From contig NC_091137.1 of the NCBI RefSeq assembly GCF_041381155.1, forward strand, positions 27,077,351 to 27,141,350: a stretch of 64,000 nt of DNA. The letters run 5' to 3'. Shown here in pieces: positions 22,906 to 33,350 of this stretch; the first letter of the stretch is position 1, and each line of letters starts with the position of its first letter. Source of the DNA: Argopecten irradians (taxonomy: Eukaryota; Mollusca; Bivalvia; Pectinida; Pectinidae). The position numbers and the translations under genes are program-made. The notes below the pieces were generated by a model. That model had not been told where the DNA came from. It was given only the letters and a program-made list of their open reading frames with translations, and did no database searches.

Positions 22906-23395
22906 AATTGGTTTGGTTTCTTTTATTTGCGTCCTATTAACAGCCAGAGTCATGTAAAGAGGGCCTCCCGAGTATGCGGTGTGTTGTGTGTGTAAAGTGC
23001 AGGGTGTATGGCTGGTATATTCGTGTTGTGTTTTCTTGTATAGTGGGTCTCTTGTCTTTTTTAAAGTGCTATTTCACTGAAGTATGCCGCCGAAGACACC
23101 AAGCAACACATGCCGACCGACCATCATAATACTGACAACAGGCGACCCATTCTCCGGAGTACTAACCAGGAGGAGAAACTAACTTTTATAGAAAATGGTG
23201 TGTCTCGGCCAGGAGACAAAACCAACCAGAATATACCCCACAGAGGCGGGTCTCAACCGAAGGCCAAAAGTGAGGCGGTGGCAAGGGAGACGTTAGGAAA
23301 AAACATTTATTAGGATGAAGAGAAAAGATAAGATCCTAAATTAAGTCGCATTTTGCTATCATGCATGTACAATTCTTACGCCCTGTCTGCAGGAG
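22906..23395 (+). repeat. SINE-like dispersed repeat, long copy
   Basis: It carries the same blocks as 15453-15982, including the 3' part AAAGTGAGGCGGTGGCAAGG and AAAGATAAGATCCTAAATTA. The two long copies therefore define the family's extent at roughly 500 bp. Confidence 0.78.
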
Positions 23396-23731
23396 AGTGA
23401 CGCTGTGACTGATCATAAACTATAATAATACACATTAATATCAGAATTATCTACATACTTCCTCTATCATCATTGATTACTGATCCACATCATGTACATA
23501 AAAACTCCTTAATGCTGACACTTGATGTAGGGATGATCTGATATAACAATTAATTTACCTTCACAAATAAAAAATATGCACGCATGCGCTTATGTGGGGG
23601 CGTGGTTAAACATGATAATAAAATAACATGTTATAATATCTCCTTTAACTTTTATCCTTCCGTAGAATTAATTAAGGAGTTCAGTCGTTCATACGGTGGT
23701 CAACGCATCGAATCAAACCAAGACTATAAAT

Positions 23732-23851
23732 ATGAATCTGATGTGTGATGGCGTTGTGGTAAAGCAAGTAAGTGATTATTTATCTGATTTGTATTTGTTT
23801 TGGACACAAACATAATCCGTATCCGCTTGTTTGTTGGATTAATTAAAGTCC

Positions 23852-23886
<35 letters not shown>

Positions 23887-26800
23887 ATTACCAGATCAGA
23901 TAAAGCAAATAAGGCTCATTAATAAAACTATTATTTATAATAAAACAAGACTACACTTAGACGTTAACGGAGAGATACCGTCTTTATATTCAAGGTCGTC
24001 TTTATCTATATATAATTGTCTGACAATGCTACGACCATGCAAATAAGGCGTAAGACCTGTACCTGCTGTCCTCATTGCATGATCGTATAATGTGATTTCA
24101 GTTAAAGCCACCTTTGAGTTGATTATTTGACCCTGTGATGCAAGTGTTCGGTTCTGCCTTTAATATGCCCCATTTTACTACTTGTTTATATATAAACTGG
24201 TCGGATACACGGCTTATGAAATTCATTCCAGACAAATTTACCATGTCATAATCTATGAAAGTGGTAGTTTCTGCTCCTGATCAACATTCAGCGTAAATGA
24301 AGTAAGACTTATTCGCCCGTTGCCAGTACGTAGCTATCGTCTGCCGTCGAAGTGCCTCCCCCCCCACACACACACATGTAAGTCAAAGGTACGCATCTCC
24401 TGCGCATCCCGATCCTGTTAACCTTCTCCACCGTAAGTACAATAACACCGGGAGGTACGGTGGCTGATTTATGTCATTTCGTCGAAAAGACGAAAATAAA
24501 CCATTTCTTTATTTCGTGTTTTCGAGGAGAAAAGCACGAAAAGACGAAAGTGATGCACGCTAATTAGCAACTTTAATTCTCGACTTTTCGCCTTCAAAAA
24601 TCTCGTCTTTTCGTCTTTTTGCACCGAAAAGACGAAAATTAACAAACCTTAAATTACACCTTTCGCCCCGAAAAGGCGAAAATTAAAGAATGTTAATTTT
24701 CGTCTTTTCGGGGCGAAAAGACCAAATTTTATGGTTTGTTAATTTTCATGTTTTCGTGGCGAAAAGACGAGAATTTTGAAGGCGAAAATAGGAATATTAA
24801 AGACGCTAATTAGCATGCATAAGCCGTAATGGCACAAATCAGCCACCATAGTGCGGGGTGTGCAGTATCAGCCATCGTAGTGCGGGGTGTGCAGTATCAG
24901 CCACCGTAGTGCGGGGTGTGCAGTATCAGCCAACGTGGTGCGGGGTGTGCAGTATCAGCCACCGTAGTGCGGGGTGTGCAGTATCAGCCACCGTAGTGCG
25001 GGGTGTGCAGTATCAGCCACCGTAGTGCGGGGTGTGCAGTATCAGCCACCGTAGTGCGGGGTGTGCAGTATCAGCCACCGTAGTGCGGGGTGTGCAGTAT
25101 CAGCCACCGTAGTGCGGGGTGTGCAGTATCAGCCACCGTAATGCGGGGTGTGCAGTATCAGCCACCGTAGTGCGGGGTGTGCAGTATCAGCCACCGTAGT
25201 GCGGGGTGTGCAGTATCAGCCACCGTAGTGCGGGGTGTGCAGTATCAGCCACCGTAGTGCGGGGTGTGCAGTATCAGCCACCGTAGTGCGGGGTGTGCAG
25301 TATCAGCCACCGTAGTGCGGGGTGTGCAGTATCAGCCACCGTAGTGCGGGGTGTGCAGTCCGGTGTTTCTGGCGGCACGAGTCAGTGATATATTAATATG
25401 GAAGGGGCAGGTTTCCACGATTGAGACAAGAGACAAAACACAAATATACCGCAGCCTCCCACAAATATAAATCATCACACACTCAAACCACTGCATACAG
25501 AAAGAGTGTCCTTAAATTAGCATGGCTTTTAACAGAACATTAAGCGCAATCAATGAACCAACAAACTCTAGCAATGTCAAAATTATTCCATGCTGTCGAA
25601 CCTTCCTCTTACCACAAAGACTACTAGTGATAAGTAATTGATAAAATTCATATATTTGTTAAAAATTATGTGACCAACTGATGACAGAAAAGTTATTGAA
25701 TGAGACGGACGATGAGTAAACACTCATGAAGATCATAACACTTGTGTCTGGCGTCATGTTACTAGTGGTCTATATATTAGAGTGATACATATCGGAAGTA
25801 AACCACAAGACTCTGAAGTCCCATAAATATTTTTTTAACTTTCCCTTATTCTGTATTTGCACATGACAGAGTTATCTGCCCTTGTGGGTAGGTATTGATT
25901 GTGACGTCATGTGTTTGCGAGCGTAACGTTAGGCCTATACTTTTCTGAGAAAACGACGTGAATTACATCCACAAAATAAAGAGTCACAATGGATACCTAC
26001 CCGTAAGTGAGCTAACTTTGTAATATGCAAAGAAAGAATATACTGTGTAACCTGTCAAAACCGGTCATTGTTTAATCCTGCATATTCCGGCTGAATTGTT
26101 TGGTATTTTCCTTCTTTATTTGTAGTAATCTTAATGGTAGAAAGCTTTGGTGGGTTTTATTTACAAATTCAGCTTAGATTTATATTATTTTAAACATTAG
26201 CAGGATACACGGGATATTGCTGTGGTCTGAAATAATTATTCCATGTGTAAAGTAATGTATATATCGTTAAAATATCGTTGCTAGTTTTTATCCGCGAAAA
26301 TAATTGGCTATGTGGTATCTTCATTTCCCGGCTTTCATTGTGAATTGATTATGTTTTACATAGTATTAACAGATAAAATCGTAAAAGGGCGGCGTCTGCA
26401 TATTGCAGGTTGTAGTAAGGGAGAGAGCTGTTTCTGTTGTATCTTTACGCAGCAGTGTTCTGTTGAAATTGAAATACATGTGTATAATATGTATATAGGT
26501 ATATATTTCTGTCGGAAATGCTGACAGAAATCATGTCGCCGGCGGAAAAGAGCAGCGATGTATGAAGGTCATTCAAGGAGACAGTGAATGGGTATTATTT
26601 AGTACATGAATATATATGAATATATTACACGCAGGTTTCTGGCGATGCGCAAGACCGAAAAACATTTGTTTGGTTCTCATTCTTATATCAACAGCGATAT
26701 TTATTCTCTGTCCCTCTCCTATTGTCTATCATACTGTGTTAAACATTGAAGGTACTGTATGATATACCTTGTATCACATTAAGGCTAAATACCATTATAA

Positions 26801-28819
26801 TAATTGCATTTGGGGATAAAGATTTTGTTATTTGGTTTGTTTTACTATATTTACGTCCTTTTAACAGCCAGGGTCATGGAAGGACGGCCTCCCATGTATG
26901 CGGTGTGCAGCGTGTATGTAGTGTGTGACGCCGTTTTGGGAGGCTGCGGCATATTCGTGATGTGTCTTCTTGTATAGTGGAACTATTGTCCTTTGTATAG
27001 TGATATAACAGCGAATTACATTTGACTTTAGTAATCAAACAAGCAAACAAATATTAATTTGATCGCGTAAATAGAACATAGACTTCGTAAAAGGTCCTGA
27101 AAGTCCCATGTTTTTCTTGTTCAGCTCGAATATACATTATTATCAAAAGTTACTAGCTTTGGTAACGATGAAAACCTAACTAAATGTTACACGTTCAAAC
27201 AATCATTCTACAGATCGAGATATAGTTAATTTAAACAGTACAAATGAATCTTCGTGACAAATTATCGGTCTCTTGAGTCTTCGCCATATCCTCAAGTACA
27301 TTGCATTATATCAAGAAGTTAAAGATGGATTTTACACAGTTGATTTGTGTTTCCGTTACATGAGGGTGGCCAAGAGACTGACAATTTGTAACCATCAAAC
27401 ATTGCTAAACATTGCAAATGTAAACACCTCTGGGGACTCGGGGTCCAAATAATTGATAGAAGAAAATAAAATGTAACTGCCTGACATAAATTTATTTATT
27501 TTACCAGAGTAAATAAATGTCATTAAATTTATCAAATGTGAAAGAAAGTAAAATGAAATAGAAAATTTTGTAGTTCTGTGGAATGAACAATTTAACATTT
27601 CGCAAAGTTAATTATCTTTTCATGAATTGATTTTACAATTTTGATAAGGAGACACCACACATATATACCACATTCTCACATGTACCACATACAACATATC
27701 ACATACAGGAGAGGCCGTGCTTAAATAGACGTTAATCTTTATCATCTAACTAACATGTTCTCAAGGTTGGTAAACAATTATATTACTCTTGTGTAGTACA
27801 CGTAGTTACCGATATTCTTCTTTATCCGCAGCTGATTGTCGACAATGATGACTTTCGCTTGGAAATGGAAATGCCAGGATTTGAGTTAAGAGACGTGACC
27901 ATTAGAATAATTAAAGAAAGGCTTTTCTTCCTGGCAGGCAGCCCAATATCGGTTCATGAAGAGTTCACGATACCCTGGGTATGAAAATTATTTTTTTTCA
28001 TTATTCTAATAATGGGTTTCTTTGTCTTATTCAAACATATGGGTATACTTTATATATATAATTCTTGTAAATCAAAATGAATGTTTCCTACCCACACCTT
28101 CAATCAACAGCTTACGTTAGTCAAAGATGGATTACACTGATAGTTTGAATATAGACGATATTCTACTATACTGGGATTTTCAAATTGTGGATTTCGGCAA
28201 GTCAGTTGGCGGTGTACCACGAGAAAAGTTATTTTGTCCTTTACAGGAGAAATCATATTGGTAGACACGACCATCAATGTATATACAGATAAGTCGTAAG
28301 GTTTAAGGTAATGGAGAACCTTAACTTACATTCGTGTAAGGTCTTCAGTTGTTCTTTCGGTACGCGATACGTCATTGACGGTACCGTCGTTTGCGTGAGT
28401 GGAGTGATCTGTTTCCATGATATAGAGGAGTTTTCGAGACTAGTTTATAGTGCTAGCATAATGAAGCACACTGTCAAATACATCAGCAGCAAACACAAAC
28501 CGATTACAATGCAATAGTTTAGGACAATGACGTAAACAAAAGTTTTAATGGCTGCAAGGCAATCTATAATACTGACATGCAAGAAGCATCATAGAGCTTT
28601 TCAATCACACCAGTTGTTGGCAATTCTTCACAAGAAAAAAAGCTGGCCTCTTATTAATACTAAAGTAATACGAAAGTATAGAATTACACTTTTTCAGTTT
28701 TTTGTTTGTTTTAATTTGTTTTGTTTTTTGTTTTACAGAAAATGGACCCTAAAAGCATGAAATCCAGGTTCAAAAATGGTGTTTTGGAAGTGAAGTTTAG
28801 GCGATCATACAGTTCCTAA
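23732..28819 (+). CDS. Mini small heat shock protein (alpha-crystallin domain only)
   Basis: Exons: 23732-23767 (12 codons, donor GTAAGT), 27832-27978 (49 codons) and 28739-28819 (27 codons with stop), all joined in phase 0. The protein is 87 residues. It starts MNLMCDGVVVKQ and goes straight into an alpha-crystallin domain (DDFRLEMEMPGF, VTIRIIKERLFFLAG, FTIPW, DPKSMKSRFKNGVLEVKF), ending FRRSYSS. The N-terminal region of typical small heat shock proteins and the C-terminal IxI motif are missing. Intron positions equal those of the gene at 33351-35179, which supports the model including exon 1, whose assignment across a 4.1-kb intron is the weakest part. Expected role: ATP-independent chaperone, but such a short form may not form normal oligomers. 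Confidence 0.72.
23853..23883 (+). repeat. Poly-T tract
   Basis: About 31 T residues follow a short piece resembling the start of the SINE-like family (CTTGTTTGTTGGATTAATTA), in intron 1 of the mini small heat shock gene. Confidence 0.95.
24456..24850. mobile_element. Foldback element with GAAAAGACGAAA interior
   Basis: The left end TACGGTGGCTGATTTATGTC is matched by the inverted right end (GGCACAAATCAGCCACCATA). The interior is a set of self-complementary pieces of the type CGTCTTTTCGGGGCGAAAAG. The right end runs directly into the 29-bp minisatellite. Confidence 0.75.
24841..25363. repeat. 29-bp minisatellite
   Basis: About 18 nearly identical units of AGTGCGGGGTGTGCAGTATC followed by AGCCACCGT. 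Variants are few (CATAG, CGTGG, CGTAATG), so amplification is recent. The AATCAGCCACCATAG terminus of the adjacent foldback element is the apparent first unit. Confidence 0.98.
25852..26033. mobile_element. Foldback MITE, copy 2
   Basis: Same family as 11170-11330: CAGAGTTA and GGGTAGGTAT near the left end, and the inverse (GGATACCTACCCGTAAGTGA, TAATATGCAAAG) at the right end. Confidence 0.8.
26826..27012 (+). repeat. SINE-like dispersed repeat, truncated copy
   Basis: Contains AACAGCCAGGGTCATGGAAG, GGCCTCCCATGTATGCGGTG and GTCTTCTTGTATAGTGGAAC. Confidence 0.78.
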
Positions 28820-28907
28820 GTCTGGATCACGTCCTATAGTATAGACCATAACAGTGTCATATAAAATGATTAATCTTCAATACACGTGTACGGTAGGGTA
28901 TATTTAC

Positions 28908-29287
28908 TTAAAGATTCTCCACCGCCGACAGAGCATAAATGATATTCTTCATTTGAACAATGACTGGTGTTTAATTGTGTGTATATATATATATGTCTAA
29001 TTAACACAAATAATAATAAAAAAAAAAATGTTTCGCCTTTGGTGCATGCACAATCAGTGCTTCATTCCATATAGGATATAGTGATTTTAGTGACACGGAT
29101 TTTTTTCGGGATGCAGTTAAATTATTTTTCATATTTTTAACTTGAAGTAAAATTAGAAGCTAAAACTTTTCAATGGTAGTACTGGTGTAAAGTAAGTAAC
29201 TTTTGTAGCTGAAGAAAAATACTAAATCGTCTGCTCCTGTTTTTGATAAGGAAAATATACCATTTGTCAGCGGTGGAGCATCTTTAA
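28908..29287 (-). mobile_element. TTAA MITE, copy 1
   Basis: Terminal inverted repeats AGATTCTCCACCGCCGACA and its inverse TGTCAGCGGTGGAGCATCT, flanked by TTAA on both sides. Contains GGTGCATGCACAATCAGT in the orientation opposite to copies 2-4. Confidence 0.85.
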
Positions 29288-29431
29288 ACAAAATACGTAT
29301 TTAAATAGTGTTCTGCAATCTATCTTTATGGAAATAAGCAAAGCTAAAATAGTTTTGTTTGAGTGTTTTTACACAATAAATGTACATTTTATATGTTGAA
29401 AGTATATATCCCTCGTTAGATATATATTGTT

Positions 29432-29824
29432 GTTTCTCTCATACCTACGGATGTAATACCGGCTGGTCTCTCATACCTACGGATGTAATACTGGCTGGTC
29501 TCTCATATCTACGGATGTAATACTGGCTGGTCTCTCATATCTACGGATGTAATACTGGCTGGTCTCTCATATCTACGGATGTAATACTGGCTGGTCTCTC
29601 ATATCTACGGATGTAATACTGGCTGGTCTCTCATATCTACGGATGTAATACTGGCTGGTCTCTCATATCTACGGATGTAATACTGGCTGGTCTCTCATAC
29701 CTACGGATGTAATACTGGCTGGTCTCTCATATCTACGGGTGTAATACTGGCTGGTCTCTCATATCTACGGATGTAATACTGGCTGGTCTCTCATATCTAC
29801 GGGTGTCATACTGGCTGGTCTCCT
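29432..29824. repeat. 32-bp minisatellite
   Basis: Twelve units of GGCTGGTCTCTCATATCTAC followed by GGATGTAATACT. The sequence TCTCATACCTACGGATGTAA also occurs once, inverted, at 48164-48189 beside a dispersed repeat, so the array may have grown from a repeat-element end. Confidence 0.97.
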
Positions 29825-29884
29825 ACAATACACTTACGTCGTCTGAGACTTTGTTACATGGCCATCAGACAATACAGCATCGTA

Positions 29885-30050
29885 ACGTCATCGCGGGGTC
29901 TTTCGAACTTATTTTAAAATGGCGGGATTTCATAGTTGTAAAGTTGCAATAAATCGTTGAGATATGAGAGAAAAAAATACTCTTTTGATATGTGGATATT
30001 AGGAATAGAAAATTCTACACTTGGGATCACAAAACGTTTTAAAACCCTCG
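29885..30050 (+). repeat. Dispersed repeat shared with 47985-48130
   Basis: Collinear blocks AAATGGCGGGATTTCATAG, TTGCAATAAATCGTTGAG, ATGAGAGAAAAAAATACTC and GGGATCACAAAACG match the second site with substitutions. Element type is unknown. Confidence 0.7.
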
Positions 30051-30465
30051 GAAAGCCTAGGGTTTTACAACATATTGTGGACCCTCGGATACAATATCCC
30101 TATCCTTCAAGTCCATACATGTATATGAAAGAGTCTTATTTTCTTAATCGACAAGAATGTATTGAAATATTTTACGACTATAAAATAAATTATATAATGT
30201 ACAATAAAAATAACATTCACTATGCAAAATATCGAGTTTTTGCTTTGTCCAGGGGCTATAACCCACTGTTTAAATGGGTTTATAGATTTCATAATCATGG
30301 TAGGAAGAATACATCACAGTAATTTAAGGCGACATAACATATTGTGTACGTCTTCATTAACATCGCCGCCCTTTTGGCATAGTAACGTCATTGTGGGGAA
30401 TGCTCTAATTTCTATATCCTCTCTTGAAGAAGCAAGATAGTCTATTTAAATACACTAGTATACAG

Positions 30466-30829
30466 TTAAAGATGCACCACCGCTGACAAATGGTATTTTT
30501 TCACTATCAGAAACAGGAGCAGACGATTTAGTATTTTTCTTCGGTTACAAAAGTTACGTACTTTACACCATTACCACCATTGAAAAGTTTGAGCTTCTAA
30601 TTTTACTTCAATGTAAAAATATGAAAAATAATTAATTGCATCCCGAAAAAATTCCGTGGCACTATATTCTATATGGAATGAAGTACTGATTGCGCATGCA
30701 CCAAAGGCAAAATAAATTATTTTATGTTAGTTTTTGTGTTAATTAGACAGATATATACACGATTACACACCAATTATTGTTCAAATGATGAATATCATTT
30801 ATGCTCTGTCGGCGATGGAGCATCTTTAA
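30466..30829 (+). mobile_element. TTAA MITE, copy 2
   Basis: Ends AGATGCACCACCGCTGACA and TGTCGGCGATGGAGCATCT with TTAA on each side; interior GCGCATGCACCAAAGGC. Confidence 0.87.
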
Positions 30830-31562
30830 AGTATGGGGTTGAGGGATATAGCAAGTTTCTGGTTTCCCGAGACTAGGCAAGGTCGAGGGAAACCGGAAAC
30901 TTGATACATCACTTAATCCCCTACTTTAACTGTTTGAGTATACCGATACATACAAACGCTATAATTAGACTAAAAATATATTTCTCTCACAAGCAATATT
31001 CCTGTTGCGTAATACTGTCGCATAATACTAAATTTCCGAGACGTTAACCACTTACAGGTAGCCTGATATACATAACAACTGTACGTACATGTAGACATAT
31101 AAAATGTATTGTCCTCTAATCTGACCCCATAGCATTTTTCACAAGCCTCTCACTTAACATGATAAACATGACGATGTGTTTGGTAACAGTTTCCGATCGA
31201 TACTTACGTCGTCTGAGTTAGTACGTCAACGGAGATGGCGTGATCGGAAACTATCTCCGCCCAATTGTTACGTCACCTAGCAACTGATGGCGTTATTGGA
31301 AACAAGTCCCGCCCACATCGAATCTGATTGGTTAAACGGAAATAGCCGAGTCCGGGTGTGTGCTAGATTCCAGGGGTGTGCTAGTTCGAAGACTAACACA
31401 CAGCTGAGCGAGGGTTTTGGAAAAGTAACTTTTATATAGCGTAAATAAAGTAGAGGTATATTAATATTGGTTTGCACGTAATCAGTATAAGGTAATACCA
31501 TGTTATGTTTCATTGAAATCATACTATAAAAACAGGCGGAATTATCACCCTAACAAGGAGCT

Positions 31563-31885
31563 ATAGACTGAACATTAACATCCAGGGTCATTTAAGGAAA
31601 ATCTACAGCTTTGAAGTGTGATGCGTGTGTACATGGCTGTATGTATGGTAATTTGTGGTATATTCGTGCTGTGTCTGTAATAATGGAACTAGTACTATTG
31701 TCCTTTTATAGTGATATCTTACTGCAGCATATCGACAAATACCCAACTGTGTCAAACTATACTGACAATGGGCGAACGTTTCATCGCACTCCCTTTATGA
31801 TGAGAACCATGTAAGAGCAGAAACTTTTAAAAACTATGGTTTATCAGAATTCAGCGCCTACTTCACCGACCTCTAAAAACTAAAA
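31563..31885 (+). repeat. SINE-like dispersed repeat, diverged copy
   Basis: Keeps ATCCAGGGTCATTTAAGG, TTGTCCTTTTATAGTGATAT and ACTGACAATGGGCGAAC in family order. Confidence 0.7.
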
Positions 31886-33225
31886 GACAAAACTAAACTT
31901 CAATCCCCTAATTACATAATATAGCTAAATAAGTAAAACAGTCCATTATAGATGGTAAAAAAATAATGTGTTTGCTTTAATAATTAATAATTATCAAATC
32001 TACTTGGAATTATCATTTGCTGCTACATGTATTTTACAGACTGATGTGTAACAAACTGATCAGTGAAATGATTTTGTCCACACCAATATACTCATTTACT
32101 TGTTGAATAAGTATATTTCACCCATCTTGTTTGTGATTTGCAATATTTAATGAAAGTTGTACTTTTATTGTCCATGCACTATCAGTATTTTGGAATTTCC
32201 ATAATAATTTTCTTTTCGATGCTATAAAATATAAAATCGTGATGCAAAGCCATCAGATCTCAGAACTACATACTTTAGATAGCTAAAATTCGTTAATATC
32301 AGTTAAAATTCAAACTTGCTATCGAATATCCGCTCAAAATAGTTTAAATAGTTTTTAAACCAAACAATAGCTATAAAAAACAACGTGTTCCACAATAATT
32401 TATTGTAAAACAGCCTGGCCTAGTACTCTGCTTGACGCACTGAATAAAGACATTACGTTCTTTTAGTGTAACATATTAGCAAGTATAAACTACGGTTCGG
32501 CAGGGTGTTGTTTTGTACCCAAATTTCTTATATGCAAAATTGACGAAAAGAAATATAGAATGACATGACGATGCTTGACTTAATGTTTCGGAACATATCA
32601 ATATTTTACAATGTTGGTAGTTTGTCATTGTTTTATTGAATTTTGAGTTTGATAACGTTACGTTTATGCATTGTAATACATTTGTGTTGATTACTTTCGT
32701 CTGTTAAGATAATTTCTTTTCTGTTATTTTGTTTGTTTGTTTTAATCTAAAAGTTAAAAATTTGTTACAAGTTTAAAAACAACGTCATATATATATAAAT
32801 GTTGACTAATAAAAAACAATCGTAGTCATCTTTTAATTCAGTTTAGTGAAACACGGTATAGTCAGCAATAACCTAAACGTGAGAAACACAAACAATATTA
32901 CGCAGTTTCTTTGTGATTACCGATAAAATAAAGTAGGTAAATATTCAATTGTTATCAAGCCGTATGAAAGAAAGTTATTTATAGATCACTTCCTAGGTCT
33001 CCACTTGCGTGAATATATCCAGTATGCTAATGATATATACTTTACTGAAAACAATTAATAATTAAAAGGACGCAATGTCATTAAAGTTTACCATGCATTT
33101 TATAGATATATATTGAACAGGTGGTCTCGCAAAGATATAAGATCAATAATGCTTGTCTAAAAATAGAACTCTCAGCTGAAGGGAATTCCCCTAACTGCGC
33201 AGTGTTTATTATATTTCATCAGATC

Positions 33226-33235
33226 ATTCCAGAAT
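33226..33235. promoter_or_regulatory. Candidate heat shock element
   Basis: The sequence ATTCCAGAAT is two inverted nGAAn units, the minimal heat shock factor site, about 116 bp upstream of the ATG of the longer small heat shock gene. A clear third unit is lacking, so it is only a candidate. Confidence 0.35.
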
Positions 33236-33350
33236 ATACTAGTACGTAATCCCGGTCGGTGTTTACGTGAGAACCAACCAGTTCGTTCTAGATAACAGCA
33301 TTTAAATATTGTGGATTGTTTGTCTCTGTCACATTTCTTCATTAAACACC

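Larger units (their letters stand above)
28820..33350. other. Intergenic region between the two small heat shock genes
   Basis: It holds two TTAA-flanked MITEs (28908-29287, 30466-30829), a 32-bp minisatellite, a dispersed repeat shared with 47985-48130, an inverted repeat at 30845-30895 (AAGTTTCTGGTTTCCC against GGGAAACCGGAAACTT) and a SINE-like copy. The rest is AT-rich without recognised exons. The 121-codon ORF at 29957-30322 lies partly in the dispersed repeat and is not accepted as a gene. Confidence 0.6.

Noticed and set aside
24841..25363. CRISPR-like array
   Set aside because: Units are contiguous tandem copies without unique spacers, in a eukaryotic context; it is a minisatellite. 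The same holds for 29432-29824 and 49026-49894.
28311..28517. 68-codon ORF between exons 2 and 3 of the mini small heat shock gene
   Set aside because: It lies within an intron whose flanking exons join in phase without it, and it shows no domain.
29957..30322. 121-codon plus-strand ORF
   Set aside because: Its first part lies in a dispersed repeat also found at 47985-48130, where the frame is not kept; composition is that of AT-rich noncoding DNA.
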